Positions 1 through 10,124 of a stretch of DNA of 64,000 nt are shown one piece after another. The notes below the pieces were generated by a model. It saw nothing but the letters and a program-made list of their open reading frames with translations, was not told where the DNA came from and made no database searches. The translations under genes and the position numbers were made by a program. Source of the DNA: Bacillus sp. ISL-18. GTDB lineage: Bacteria > Bacillota > Bacilli > Bacillales > Cytobacillaceae. Each line of letters begins with the position of its first letter. Position 1 is the stretch's first letter. The stretch spans positions 1 through 64,000 of the forward strand of contig NZ_JAGGQG010000009.1 of the NCBI RefSeq assembly GCF_018613415.1, given 5' to 3'.

Positions 1-29
1 AATCACCCCCTCCTACTCGATTATGGTAT

Positions 30-1336
30 TTAAGCAACCACTTTTCCTTCTGATTTAACAACACTTTGCTGCTTTGGCTTTGCAACATTGAAGATGATAT
101 TAAGAACAATCGCCGTTAAGCTTCCAGCCACAATTCCACTGTTGGTTAAAATTTTCACACTTTCCGGAAGGGCGTCAAATAAAGTAGGAACGGTTGTAAC
201 TCCTAGACCCACACCAACGGAGCAAGCGATGATTAAAAGATTCTCTTGAGATGAGAAGTCAACTTTACTTAACATTTTAATTCCAGAAGCAATAACCATT
301 CCAAACATCGCTACCATAGCACCGCCAAGAACGGAGGTAGGAATAACCGTAGTTAAAGCTGCCACCTTAGGAACAAATCCAAGGAAAATTAACATACCAG
401 CCGCAGTGTAAATCACATTTTTCGACTTAACACCTGAAAATTGAACAAGTCCTACATTTTGAGAATAAGTCGTATAAGGGAAGGAGTTAAATAGTGAACC
501 TAAAATACTAGCTAATCCTTCTGCACGATAACCTTTTACCAAATCCTGTTCCGTTAACTTTTTTCCTGTAATATCACTTAATGCAAAGTACACACCAGTT
601 GATTCTATTAGACTAACAATTGCCACAAGTGTCATCGTAATAATTGGAGCTAATTCAAACGTTGGTGCTGCAAAGTGCAGGGGAGCAACCATGTGGAACC
701 ATGAAGCCTCACCAACTGCAGAAAAATCAACTTTTCCTAAAAGTGCAGCTACAATCGTCCCAGCAATCAGGCCTAGCAAAATAGAAATGGCACGAATAAA
801 ACCTTTAGAAAAGCGATAAAGAACAATAATGAATAATAATGTTCCAAAAGCTAGAGATAGATTTGTTACTGAACCGAAATCAGGGCTTCCTTGTCCTCCC
901 GCTACATTATTCATCGCAACTGGAATAAGGGTAAGTCCTATGATGGTAACAACAGAACCCGTTACAACAGGCGGGAAGAAACGAACAAGTTTTCCAAAAA
1001 ATGAAGCAATTATAATGACAATAATACCGGAAACAAGAATCGATCCATAAATCGCACCCATACCATATTGACCGCCAATGGCAATGATCGGACCAACGGC
1101 AGTAAACGTACAGCCAAGAACGATTGGAAGTCCGATTCCAAAGTATCGATTTTGCCAAACTTGTAAAAGAGTAGCAATCCCGCTTGTTAGGATATCTAAT
1201 GAAACTAAATATGCTAGTTGCTTACCAGATAAATGAAGGGCACCGCCAATTATTAGCGGGACGATTACAGCCCCGGCATACATTGCTAATACATGCTGAA
1301 TTCCTAAAGATGCTGTTTTCCATGGACTTTGTTTCA

Positions 1337-1337
<1 letters not shown>
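30..1337 (-). CDS. pbuX: Xanthine permease, NCS2 family
   Basis: 435-residue polytopic membrane protein that should import xanthine by proton symport for salvage. The chain is almost wholly hydrophobic, and the SQNVG stretch about two thirds along fits the conserved QN-x-G region of NCS2 nucleobase transporters. Its ATG shares one base with the xpt stop codon (TAATG), and the GGAGG site lies inside the end of xpt, so the two are translationally coupled. Both lie behind the purine riboswitch at 2059..2125. Length and context match Bacillus PbuX. A uric acid permease is the nearest alternative, but coupling to xpt favours xanthine. Confidence 0.93.
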
Positions 1338-2013
<676 letters not shown>

Positions 2014-2058
2014 TCATAATTGCTTAAAAAAGCGCAAATAGGCAAAATTCATTACCCA

Positions 2059-2125
2059 CTCATAGTCGGATTGTTAACGGCAATCCGGTAGAAACTTGCG
2101 AGCCATATCCCCGCGATTATATGAG
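2059..2125 (-). promoter_or_regulatory. Purine riboswitch aptamer, guanine class
   Basis: The minus strand reads CTCATA (P1), then the conserved GATATGG and AGTTTCTACC core segments, then GACTATGAG closing P1. The C in GACTATG (complement of g at 2065) is the specificity base of guanine/hypoxanthine/xanthine riboswitches, whereas adenine types have T there. It sits directly before the terminator and xpt-pbuX, the classical arrangement. Confidence 0.95.
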
Positions 2126-2357
2126 CGAAACTATATATTAATATAATCACATTATATCAGGATAAAAGGGGAAATCAATCCTTTTTTAGCAAATAACGAA
2201 CATTAGTACAAAATATTACGTCATTATTCGCTTATTGAAACCATTTTCATTCTATTAATGGAGGGTTCAAATCAAAGATTGAATAGTCATTCAGTTTCGA
2301 GTACTATTAACATACAGATATTTAGTCAGAATATTCCAAACCGAGGAGGGGTTTAGT

Positions 2358-3356
2358 TTGCAAAAATCAATACCTGAAAGCTGGTGGAACCAACTCCGAT
2401 TGCCGGCTATTTCTGCACCGATGTTTTTAGTGTCAGGCACTGAGTTAGTTAAAGCGTGCTGTTTAAATGGAGTGATTGGCTCTTTTCCTGCACCAAATGC
2501 AAGACCGATTGAAGTGTTAGACCAGTGGATGGGACAGTTGAATGAAGAACTAGAGGAGGCACGGGCAGCTGACCCGAATCGAAAAATTGCTCCCTGGGCT
2601 ATGAATATGGTGGTACATAGCTCCTACAGTCGTCTGCAGGATGAACTCAACTTAATTAAAAAGCATCAACCACAGTTAGTCATTACCTCTTTGGGAAGTC
2701 CGAAGCACGTTGTTGAGATCGTTCATGAATACGGCGGACTTGTTTTTTCAGATGTAAGCGATTTAAAGTTTGCTAAAAAAGCGGCCGAATCGGTTGTTGA
2801 TGGTCTGATCCTCGTGGCAAGCGGCGCGGGCGGACATGCCGGACAAATTAATAGTTTTGCGTTTGTTGATATGGTGCGGTCATTTTGGGATGGAATCATC
2901 GTTCTTGCCGGCTCTATTTCGACTGGAAAAGGAATTCTGGCAGCTCAAGCGGCTGGGGCCGATCTTGCTTATATGGGTACACGTTTCATTGTCGCAAGCG
3001 AAAGTATGGCTAATGATGAATACAGAGAAATGCTTGTTGAGGCCACACAGGAGGATTTGATCTTAACGGATGCATTCTCCGGCGTAAAGGCCAACATGCT
3101 TATCCCAAGTATTAAAAAAGCAGGACTTGACCCGGGCCAATTAGTAAAGAAAGACCAAGTGAATTTTGACGATATGCAAAAAGAAACAAATGCCAAGGCT
3201 TGGAAGGATATCTGGTCTGCCGGTCATGGTGTCGGAGCGATTGATCGGATTGAATCGGCGGCAGATATTATTAACCGGTTAGAACTTGAATACAAAGAAG
3301 CTTTGCAAAAGATTAATAGCTCTGCTGGTAAATTATCGAGTGAAGGTGTGAATTAA
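2358..3356 (+). CDS. Nitronate monooxygenase family FMN protein
   Basis: 332-residue TIM-barrel flavoprotein of the 2-nitropropane dioxygenase/nitronate monooxygenase family, which oxidises alkyl nitronates using FMN and O2. The FMN-binding GAGGHAG segment is at residues 156-162, with the nearby histidine typical of the family, and the phosphate-binding GSISTG-like loop follows near residue 185. The start is a TTG preceded by GAGGAGGGG. It is a single gene ending at a bidirectional terminator. The natural substrate is not evident; FabK-like enoyl reductases are relatives, but the GAGGHAG context and length favour NMO. Confidence 0.82.
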   Translation: MQKSIPESWWNQLRLPAISAPMFLVSGTELVKACCLNGVIGSFPAPNARPIEVLDQWMGQLNEELEEARAADPNRKIAPWAMNMVVHSSYSRLQDELNLIKKHQPQLVITSLGSPKHVVEIVHEYGGLVFSDVSDLKFAKKAAESVVDGLILVASGAGGHAGQINSFAFVDMVRSFWDGIIVLAGSISTGKGILAAQAAGADLAYMGTRFIVASESMANDEYREMLVEATQEDLILTDAFSGVKANMLIPSIKKAGLDPGQLVKKDQVNFDDMQKETNAKAWKDIWSAGHGVGAIDRIESAADIINRLELEYKEALQKINSSAGKLSSEGVN

Positions 3357-3401
3357 GGTTTTTTGCAGTCGCTAGAATATCATATAAACTCTTATAAAAT
3401 G

Positions 3402-3439
3402 AAAAAAGGAACCGCATAAAATTAAACGGTTCCTTTTTT
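3402..3439. terminator. Bidirectional intrinsic terminator
   Basis: AAAAAGGAACCG and CGGTTCCTTTTTT pair across an AT loop, with A-run on one side and T-run on the other. It serves the nitronate monooxygenase gene on + and the converging small gene on -, whose stop codon lies in the loop/arm. Confidence 0.85.
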
Positions 3440-3739
3440 CTGTTTCTTTTTCGTTTCCTTCTTCGCTACGATATTGACCACTTTATAGCCTGGTTTTAAT
3501 TTTACTTTTTTGAAGCCATTTTCTAATGTGACTTGGTACAGGGTATATTTACGGGGTTCAACCTCTAACGTATCAATTTTTTTGATCGTTTCTTTACGAA
3601 AATGTTTATGAATCTTTTTTATTTGTTTTTCCGGTTTTTCACCGTAAAAGAAATCATATGCATAAATAAAAATATAAATAAAGACAGCACCAATGACAAT
3701 GTAATAAAGGGCAGAAGTTAAAGCAGTCATGTTAGACAT
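3422..3739 (-). CDS. Small membrane-anchored basic protein, unknown function
   Basis: 105 residues. Residues about 8-30 form one hydrophobic transmembrane segment rich in Ile, Phe and Tyr. The remainder is a Lys-rich soluble tail ending in a KKETKKKQKKG stretch. I recognise no named domain. An AGGATG-type site lies just upstream of the ATG. It converges on the nitronate monooxygenase gene and shares its terminator; nothing in the context gives a role. Confidence 0.65.
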   Translation of the reverse strand: MSNMTALTSALYYIVIGAVFIYIFIYAYDFFYGEKPEKQIKKIHKHFRKETIKKIDTLEVEPRKYTLYQVTLENGFKKVKLKPGYKVVNIVAKKETKKKQKKGTV

Positions 3740-4046
3740 CCTTTCTAAGAAGCCAAGTGTATATCATTCAAAGTGTATTATAACGAAAAAAATATCATTT
3801 AGAAATGATTAGTTTGACTGCAAGAATAAGACATAGAAAGAAACATCCGATTTTTAACCTAGGTACACTATTTTTATTACAAATAATGTCCATTTGCAGT
3901 GAACAAATTAGGGGGATATGATAAAGTAAACAGTAGAAATCCTTACACGTTAATACTTCAACGATTCTCTAATGTCCGTTTCAGGAGGACAATTGTTTTT
4001 TTTGTTCATGACAAACCCAACTTCCATTACTAAGGGGGAACATTTT

Positions 4047-5237
4047 GTGTCTAGTCCTATTTTAGAAACTTTTTTAAATGAAAATCTTGAAGATTTAAAG
4101 GGAAAAGGTTTATACAATGTCATCGAACCACTTGAAAGTCCAAATGGACCACTCATAACCATCAATGGAAAGCATCTAATTAATCTATCCTCTAACAATT
4201 ATTTAGGTTTAGCCACAGATGAACGGCTTAAAGAGGCAGCTAAAGATGCCATCGCAAAATACGGTGTCGGGGCAGGGGCGGTCCGTACCATCAATGGAAC
4301 CCTTAAATTACATGTGGAGTTAGAGGAAAAGTTGGCGGAATTTAAACATACAGAGGCAGCGATTGCCTACCAATCAGGCTTCAATTGTAATATGGCCGCA
4401 ATTTCCGCCGTTATGGATGCCAACGATGCGATTCTTTCAGATGAATTGAATCACGCCTCGATTATTGATGGCTGCAGGCTTTCAAAAGCGAAAATTATTC
4501 GTGTGAAACACTCTGATATGGAAGATCTGCGTTCGAAAGCAAAAGAAGCAAAAGAATCAGGTCTATATAACAAAATTATGGTGATTACAGACGGTGTTTT
4601 TTCGATGGATGGTGATATTGCCCGCTTGCCAGAAATTGTTAAGATTGCGGAGGAATTTGATTTAATTACTTACGTAGATGATGCACATGGCTCTGGTGTC
4701 CTTGGGGAAGGGGCAGGAACGGTAAAACATTTTGGTCTATCGGATAAAATTGATTTTCAAATTGGGACTTTATCAAAGGCAATCGGAGTTGTCGGCGGGT
4801 ATGTAGCTGGTAAGAAAAATTTGATTGACTGGTTGAAGGTTCGGAGCCGCCCGTTTCTTTTTTCAACGTCCTTAACGCCTGCGGATGTGGCTGCATCTAT
4901 AAGGTCGATCGAGATTTTAATGGAAAGCACCGACCTGAACAAAAAGCTATGGGAAAATGGCGATTATCTCAAAAAGGGATTAAAGGAATTAGGCTTTACT
5001 ATTGGCAACAGCGAAACCCCGATCACACCATGTATCATTGGCGACGAGTCGCTCACACAGCAATTTAGTCAACGACTGAATGAGGAGGGAGTTTACGCAA
5101 AAGCGATTGTATTCCCAACTGTATCAAAGGGTACCGGCCGGGTCCGCAATTTGCCAACCGCCGCTCATACGAAGGAAATGCTAGATCAAGCCATTGCCAT
5201 TTATAAAAAAGTCGGCACGGAAATGGGCGTCATTTAA
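4047..5237 (+). CDS. kbl: Glycine C-acetyltransferase (2-amino-3-ketobutyrate CoA ligase)
   Basis: PLP enzyme of the alpha-oxoamine synthase family that cleaves 2-amino-3-ketobutyrate with CoA to glycine and acetyl-CoA, the second step of threonine breakdown. From the GTG at 4047 the protein has 396 residues, the family length, and the PLP-binding lysine in GTLSKA falls at residue 244, as in E. coli KBL. This GTG has an AAGGGGG site 8 bases upstream; in-frame ATGs at 3972 and 4008 would add an atypical N-terminus. Paired with the dehydrogenase 90 bases downstream. BioF is the close relative, but the tdh neighbour decides for KBL. Confidence 0.93.
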   Translation: MSSPILETFLNENLEDLKGKGLYNVIEPLESPNGPLITINGKHLINLSSNNYLGLATDERLKEAAKDAIAKYGVGAGAVRTINGTLKLHVELEEKLAEFKHTEAAIAYQSGFNCNMAAISAVMDANDAILSDELNHASIIDGCRLSKAKIIRVKHSDMEDLRSKAKEAKESGLYNKIMVITDGVFSMDGDIARLPEIVKIAEEFDLITYVDDAHGSGVLGEGAGTVKHFGLSDKIDFQIGTLSKAIGVVGGYVAGKKNLIDWLKVRSRPFLFSTSLTPADVAASIRSIEILMESTDLNKKLWENGDYLKKGLKELGFTIGNSETPITPCIIGDESLTQQFSQRLNEEGVYAKAIVFPTVSKGTGRVRNLPTAAHTKEMLDQAIAIYKKVGTEMGVI

Positions 5238-5327
5238 ACGTTAATATAGACACTCTACACACCTAAGCAACGTATCCATAAATAAAAAGAAATATTCAGC
5301 ATACGTGAAGAGGACGGAGAAACGACG

Positions 5328-6272
5328 ATGAAGCGTATTTTAATCACTGGTGCATTAGGGCAAATTGGATCAGAATTAACCTTAAAGTTAAGGGAGATTT
5401 ACGGAGCAGATCAGGTCATTGCGACAGATATTAAGAAGAATGATAGTGAAGCAGCCCAGAGCGGCCCGTTTGAAACCGTTGATGTAACGGATATAAAGCA
5501 AATGATGGAGACAGCCCAAACATACAAGGTGGATACTATTATGCATTTAGCAGCACTGCTTTCCGCAACTGCTGAGGCAAAACCTGTATTTGCTTGGAAT
5601 TTGAATATGGGCGGTCTGATGAATGCCCTTGAAACGGCACGGGGGTTAAAAGCCCAATTTTTCACGCCCAGCTCGATTGGTGCGTTTGGACCATCAACGC
5701 CTAAACATCATACTCCACAGGATACGACTATGCGGCCGACTACGATGTATGGAGTCAATAAGGTTGCCGGAGAATTACTGGCCGATTATTACTATCATAA
5801 ATTTGGCGTTGATACACGCGGATTGCGTTTCCCCGGCCTAATCTCACATGTTGCCCTCCCAGGCGGGGGAACAACCGACTATGCGGTGGAGATTTACTAT
5901 GAAGCGGTTAAACATGGACGGTATACTTCCTATATAGAGAAAGGTACCTTTATGGATATGATGTACATGCCGGACGCGTTGCGCGCAATTATTGACTTAA
6001 TGGAAGCTGACAGCTCAAGGCTAAAGCACCGTAATGCATTTAATGTAACAGCGATGAGTGTTGCCCCGGAGGATATAGCAGCCAGTATCGCAAAATATAT
6101 CCCGGGATTTGAAATGTCTTATATGGTAGATCCCGAACGGCAAAGGATTGCCGAGAGTTGGCCCGATTCAATTGATGCCAGTGCTGCAAGGGAAGAGTGG
6201 GGCTTTAAATACGAGTACGATTTGGATAAAATGACGCACGATATGATCGAGAAACTGCGGGAGAAATTGTAG
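5328..6272 (+). CDS. tdh: L-threonine 3-dehydrogenase, SDR/epimerase type
   Basis: NAD-dependent oxidation of L-threonine to 2-amino-3-ketobutyrate. The 314-residue protein is the short-chain (GalE-like) type of TDH, not the zinc MDR type: Rossmann motif GALGQIG at residues 8-14, catalytic Ser in [13 protein letters not shown] near 115, and YGVNK at 141-145. It follows kbl and shares its orientation, so the two probably form one threonine-to-glycine operon. The start ATG has a GGAGA site 7-8 bases upstream. Generic epimerase annotation is the alternative, made unlikely by kbl. Confidence 0.9.
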   Translation: MKRILITGALGQIGSELTLKLREIYGADQVIATDIKKNDSEAAQSGPFETVDVTDIKQMMETAQTYKVDTIMHLAALLSATAEAKPVFAWNLNMGGLMNALETARGLKAQFFTPSSIGAFGPSTPKHHTPQDTTMRPTTMYGVNKVAGELLADYYYHKFGVDTRGLRFPGLISHVALPGGGTTDYAVEIYYEAVKHGRYTSYIEKGTFMDMMYMPDALRAIIDLMEADSSRLKHRNAFNVTAMSVAPEDIAASIAKYIPGFEMSYMVDPERQRIAESWPDSIDASAAREEWGFKYEYDLDKMTHDMIEKLREKL

Positions 6273-6280
6273 ATGATTGA

Positions 6281-6310
6281 AACCTGAGCCAATATGGCCC
6301 GGGTTTTTTT
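6281..6310 (+). terminator. Terminator of kbl-tdh
   Basis: AACCTGAGCC pairs with GGCCCGGGTT (with G-T pairs), followed by a run of seven T. Confidence 0.8.
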
Positions 6311-6442
6311 ATCGTGTCTGTCTCCATCTTTTGATTCTAGGATATCTTTACAAATAAAAACATGCAGATAAATTGTTCCAATAGATTTAACTCTATATAC
6401 AATTCTAAGCCCAATTTACTTATCTTTTTTTAGAAACACCAT

Positions 6443-6474
6443 AAAGAAAGCCTGTCAATCGACAGGCTTTCTTT
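6443..6474. terminator. Bidirectional terminator downstream of selD
   Basis: AAAGAAAGCCTGTC and GACAGGCTTTCTTT form a perfect 14-bp stem with an AATC loop. It lies 50 bases past the selD stop on the minus strand. Confidence 0.85.
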
Positions 6475-6522
6475 CATTAATTATCTTGTAAAAAACCAGC
6501 AGGTACCCCGCCGTCTACAGTG

Positions 6523-7578
6523 TTATCTTATAACATAAATATATTTCTCTTGTTTCTCCAACACACGACCAACGATCGCTGCTTGAACAACGCCGTTTGC
6601 ATGCATCTGATCTACATACTTTCTCGCTTCCAGTTCATCCATGGAAATGAGCAAGCCTCCAGATGTAATGGCATCACAAAGAACTAACTGCTCTTCCGAA
6701 GAAATATCCTCATAAACGGTATCATTACTAATCCATTTATGATTTGACTTTGACCCGCCTGGAACAACACCATTCTTCGCTAACTCTACAGCACCTTCTA
6801 AAATAGGCACCTGACTTAGGTGAATTTCAAAGCTGACATCACTGCCGCGCGCCATTTCGCTAGCATGTCCAAGCAAACCAAAGCCGGTTACATCCGTAAC
6901 AGCATGTGGTTGATACTGGGTCAAAACTTCAGCTGCGGTCTTATTGAGCATGGCCATCGTATCGGTAACCTGCTGCTCCTGCTCGGCGGTTACCGCACTT
7001 CGTTTAATACCGGTCGTCAGAATACCAACTCCGATTGGTTTGGTTAACACTAACACATCCCCCGGTTTAGCACCGACATTTTTCCAAACCTTATCGGGAT
7101 GGACGATCCCCGTTACAGATAGTCCAAACTTAGGTTCTTGGTCATCGATGGAGTGACCGCCCACCGTAATCGCGCCAGCTTCTTTTACTTTATCAGCTGC
7201 TCCGCGTAATATATCGGAAAGCATTTCGGCTCCAAGCTTCTTAATCGGAAAGCCGACAATATTCATAACCGTTTTTGGCTGGCCACCCATTGCATAGACA
7301 TCACTTAACGCATTTGCTGCCGTAATTTGACCGAACATATAAGGGTCGTCGACAATTGGCGTAAAGTAGTCAACGGTTTGTATAAGAGCAATGGAGTCCG
7401 TTAATTGATAAACCCCAGCATCATCCGATGTATCAAGCCCCACAATTAATTCAGGGACAGGTTCTTGTTTAGGTAATTGACGCAAAACTTGCGCCAGGTC
7501 CTCAGGACCAATTTTGCAGCCTCAACCCGCTTTTGTCGAAAAAGAGGTTAGGCGAATCTTCTCTTGTTCACTCAACAT
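6523..7578 (-). CDS. selD: Selenophosphate synthetase, itself a selenoprotein (in-frame TGA)
   Basis: Makes monoselenophosphate from selenide and ATP, the selenium donor for Sec-tRNA synthesis. The open frame visible from 7485 lacks the N-terminus. Reading on to the ATG at 7578 (GGAGG site 5 bases upstream) gives 351 residues with one in-frame TGA at 7524..7522. The context is TKAG-U-GCK, so Sec occupies the catalytic Cys/Sec position of SelD. The following glycine-rich ATP-binding region and the GGHSIDD and TDVTGFGLLGHA motifs are intact. A G-loop hairpin follows the TGA. The gene is divergent from the SelW-like gene and near selA. Confidence 0.93.
7497..7509 (-). promoter_or_regulatory. Candidate bacterial SECIS hairpin in selD
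   Basis: On the coding strand GGTCC-TGA-GGACC forms a 5-bp stem with G in the apical loop, starting 12 bases after the Sec TGA. Position and loop G fit bacterial SECIS elements read by SelB. Confidence 0.7.
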
Positions 7579-7719
7579 GTCCACCTCCATTTTCATAGTA
7601 TACCTCTTTCCGTATCAATCCGCACGAAGATTGCAGAACATTTGCAGAAGGCAGGGGGGATACGATAAAATATTTCTACTATCTAGATATAGGAAAAACG
7701 AAATATAGGGGGTGAAAAC

Positions 7720-7959
7720 ATGAAAAATTACCATGTCGTTGTAGAATTTTGTATGCAGTGAAACTACGCGCCTAAAGCTGCGAGTTTCGCAGAAGAGTTA
7801 TTTAACCATTTCTATCGGGACATACACAAACTAGAACTAATTCCAAGTTCGGGCGGTGCATTCGAAGTAACCGTCAATGGCGAAAAAATCTATTCCAAGC
7901 TTGATACAGGAGTGTTCCCAGATACAGATGAAATGATTGAAATCATCAAGACCAAATAA
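7720..7959 (+). CDS. SelW/Rdx-family selenoprotein (CxxU, in-frame TGA)
   Basis: A 79-residue thioredoxin-like protein of the SelW/SelT/Rdx12 family, read through one TGA at 7759..7761. The N-terminus is a beta strand ending in the redox motif C-M-Q-U (residues 11-14). The C-terminal half has the SSGGAFEV and G-x-IYSKL features of Rdx proteins. GGGGGTGA precedes the ATG at 7720, and a terminator follows the TAA at 7959. Gene finders without Sec recoding miss it. It is divergent from selD, itself needed to make Sec. A role in thiol redox chemistry is inferred from the family. Confidence 0.9.
7778..7792 (+). promoter_or_regulatory. Candidate bacterial SECIS hairpin in the SelW-like gene
   Basis: CTGCGA-GTT-TCGCAG forms a perfect 6-bp stem with G in the three-base loop, beginning 16 bases after the TGA. 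This is a textbook spacing for a bacterial SECIS. Confidence 0.75.
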
Positions 7960-7961
7960 CA

Positions 7962-7983
7962 AGAGGCCCTTAAAAAGGGCCTC
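7962..7983 (+). terminator. Terminator of the SelW-like gene
   Basis: AGAGGCCCTT-aaa-AAGGGCCTC stem followed by an AT-rich tract (ATTTAATTT); the U run is weak. Confidence 0.65.
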
Positions 7984-7989
7984 ATTTAA

Positions 7990-8014
7990 TTTACATAATC
8001 ATATTATGTTAACT
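7990..8014. repeat. dif-like AT palindrome, copy A
   Basis: Imperfect palindrome TTTACATAA-TCATA-TTATGTTAA extended to ACT. The right arm TTATGTTAACT matches the XerD half of the Firmicutes dif consensus as I recall it (TTATGTWAACT). The left arm does not match the usual XerC half. A near copy lies at 45944..45969, beside the XerS-like gene. Confidence 0.4.
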
Positions 8015-8042
8015 TGATGAGAAAAAAATTCACCTTATCGAT

Positions 8043-8438
8043 CTAAGGTAAGGTAATATATCTATTCTTCCCGGATCCTTTTTTGGTTTTTGAGATAAAA
8101 ATCTCTAGGATTCCATTTGTAAAAGCAGCTGATATATCCTGTTCGTTGATATAAAAGGGAAACTCGATTGAACGCGAACGTTGATGATGGGGTAGGTAAA
8201 AAGGGGGGGTGCTTGCTGAAATGGTTAATTTTTTCTCTTCTATATAAACTCGTAAATTTGATGCTTCAAAATCACTTAAGATCGCTTCAACAATCCACTC
8301 TTGTTCGGTCTCGAACAGGTCAATTTGGAACTGGGTTTGGTCGTAATACGAAGTAAGCGGATCCAGAAAATAGTTTTCAAGCCACTTTTCCACTAAAGCA
8401 AAATCAAAGGTTTGATTTTGTGGATGTTTTTTCTTCAT
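8043..8438 (-). CDS. Hsp20/alpha-crystallin family small heat shock protein
   Basis: 131 residues from the ATG at 8438, which has an AAGGGGGATT site. Residues about 38-125 fit an alpha-crystallin domain: FQIDLFETEQEWIVEAIL strand region, an IEEKKLTISA segment, and near the end the GILEIFISK motif corresponding to the conserved G-x-L-x-I/V. An upstream in-frame start at 8495 lacks a good binding site. Small HSPs act as ATP-independent chaperones; in spore formers some relatives sit in the coat. No operon partner. Confidence 0.75.
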   Translation of the reverse strand: MKKKHPQNQTFDFALVEKWLENYFLDPLTSYYDQTQFQIDLFETEQEWIVEAILSDFEASNLRVYIEEKKLTISASTPPFYLPHHQRSRSIEFPFYINEQDISAAFTNGILEIFISKTKKGSGKNRYITLP

Positions 8439-8500
8439 CTTTAATCCCCCTTGCTCGTTCATTTTATTCGATTCAGCCTTAAAATGTGAAGCCATTATGA

Positions 8501-8627
8501 TATAATAGGAAAAGAAATTTTGCCACTGGACGAGCCGCGAAATGGCACAGGCTGGCGGCTAAATTGCCTCTATATCACATGAAAAAGTCAAATAGCCGAC
8601 AGCTAGGTAAGAGAAGGAGTTTTTATC
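8501..8627 (+). promoter_or_regulatory. Promoter and structured leader of selA
   Basis: TGATATAAT (8498..8506) is an extended -10; no good -35 is visible. The transcript leader of about 115 bases is GC-rich and can fold two exclusive ways. AGCCGC (8533..8538) can pair with GCGGCT (8555..8560), or GCTGGCGGCTA (8551..8561) can pair with TAGCCGACAGC (8593..8603, one mismatch), ending 10 bases before the AAGGAG site. I could not match it to a known riboswitch class. Confidence 0.5.
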
Positions 8628-10043
8628 GTGAAAGAATGGTTACGTTCATTACCAGCCATCCATGAGCTTCAGAACCATGAGAGTTTTTCTAAATTATCAA
8701 ACGAAAATCAACTTGATCATTCGCTGCTTACGAAACAGGTAAAAGAAGTACTGGATCAAATCAGGGAATCAATCCTAAAAGGCAATTGGCAAGGTGCCAT
8801 TCCTGGAACAGATACATTTATGCTAGAGTTGTTTCAAATCCTTGAAGAAACGATTCAAAAGCAATACACCTATACGATTGAAAAAGTTATCAATGCCACA
8901 GGCACTATTTTACATACAAACCTTGGAAGGGCAAGGCTCAGTGAGAATGCGATTACACATGTAGTGGAAACGGCTAGAAATTACTCCAATCTTGAATATA
9001 AGTTGAAGGAAGGAGAAAGAGGCTCACGTCATAGTCATGTTGAAGCGCTCATCAGAGAAATTACCGGTGCTGAAGCCGCAATGGTTGTGAACAATAATGC
9101 CGCGGCTGTTTATCTAGTGTTACGAGCGCTAGCTAAAAATAAAGAGGTCATTGTGTCCCGTGGACAGCTTGTTGAAATAGGCGGATCCTTTCGCATATCA
9201 TCAATCATGGAAGAAAGCGGCGCCACCCTTAAAGAGGTAGGAACGACAAATAAAACTCATTTGGATGACTATGAAAAGGCATTATCACCAGATACAGCTG
9301 TCATCATGAAGGTTCATACCAGTAATTTTAAAGTCATTGGCTTTACAAAATCAGTTGAAACAGACGAACTCGTGCAGCTAACCAAAAGGCAAGAAAATGT
9401 AATCTTTTATGAGGATCTTGGCAGCGGTGCCCTGTATGACTTTAGAAAGCACGGTATTGGTGATGAGCCTGTTGTAAAAGAAATCATCGATATGGGGGCA
9501 GATGTTGTAACATTTAGTGGTGATAAGCTGCTAGGAGGACCGCAGGCAGGGATTATTGCCGGCAAAAAGGGTATTATTGATCAATTGAAAAAACATCAAT
9601 TAGCCCGAGTGGTTCGGGTCGATAAAATGACATTGGCTGCTCTGGAAGGGACATTAATGGATTATGCCCGTGGGGAAACCGCTCTTAAGAATATCCCAAC
9701 TATTCGTGATTTATTAGTTTCTATTCATCAATTAGACGAAAGAGCACAATTATTCGTTACAAAATTATTACAAAAAACGAGTCATTTTCAAACGGCTATT
9801 CTTCAGGACTTCAGCCAAGTTGGAGGGGGAACCATGCCGGATGTTTTACTGCCAACGGTGGTCATTGCCTTAAAGCATGATTCGTTTACCGCAGAACAGA
9901 TTGGCAGAAAATTACGAATGGACACGAAACCTGCGATTGTTGCGCGAATTCAAAAAGATGAATTTATGATTGATCTGAGAACCGTTACTTCTGAGGAAGA
10001 AACCGAATTGTTAGATGCTCTAATGGGGATCAATTCCAACTAA
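8628..10043 (+). CDS. selA: L-seryl-tRNA(Sec) selenium transferase
   Basis: PLP enzyme that converts Ser-tRNA(Sec) to Sec-tRNA(Sec) using selenophosphate. 471 residues, normal length; starts at a GTG with a GAAGGAG site. The N-terminal helical domain with the LPAIHELQ region is followed by the fold-type I aminotransferase core, and the PLP lysine sits in SGDKLLGGPQAG at residue 300. It ends at its own terminator at 10048, so selB does not follow here as in selAB operons. With selD and three TGA-containing genes in the window it supports an active Sec pathway. Confidence 0.96.
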   Translation: MKEWLRSLPAIHELQNHESFSKLSNENQLDHSLLTKQVKEVLDQIRESILKGNWQGAIPGTDTFMLELFQILEETIQKQYTYTIEKVINATGTILHTNLGRARLSENAITHVVETARNYSNLEYKLKEGERGSRHSHVEALIREITGAEAAMVVNNNAAAVYLVLRALAKNKEVIVSRGQLVEIGGSFRISSIMEESGATLKEVGTTNKTHLDDYEKALSPDTAVIMKVHTSNFKVIGFTKSVETDELVQLTKRQENVIFYEDLGSGALYDFRKHGIGDEPVVKEIIDMGADVVTFSGDKLLGGPQAGIIAGKKGIIDQLKKHQLARVVRVDKMTLAALEGTLMDYARGETALKNIPTIRDLLVSIHQLDERAQLFVTKLLQKTSHFQTAILQDFSQVGGGTMPDVLLPTVVIALKHDSFTAEQIGRKLRMDTKPAIVARIQKDEFMIDLRTVTSEEETELLDALMGINSN

Positions 10044-10047
10044 CGAA

Positions 10048-10084
10048 GGAAGCGCCTAAGTTCAAATAAGGCGCTTCCGTTTTG
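10048..10084 (+). terminator. Terminator of selA
   Basis: GGAAGCGCCT and AGGCGCTTCC form a perfect 10-bp stem, followed by GTTTTG. Confidence 0.85.
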
Positions 10085-10124
10085 CTATTAGTTGCAGCAA
10101 CAAGGGGGCTGCAACTTTTTATTT

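Noticed and set aside
7514..7708. 64-codon plus-strand frame between selD and the SelW-like gene
   Set aside because: It overlaps the true N-terminus of selD on the other strand, including the Sec codon and its hairpin.
8517..8627. tRNA-Sec (selC) in the GC-rich stretch before selA
   Set aside because: No cloverleaf, no TCA anticodon loop and no CCA-type acceptor arm could be formed; the stretch fits a leader with alternative hairpins instead.
10091..10116. Terminator of sspP
   Set aside because: The GTTGCAG/CTGCAAC hairpin has its T-run on the plus strand only, so it does not suit the minus-strand sspP gene.
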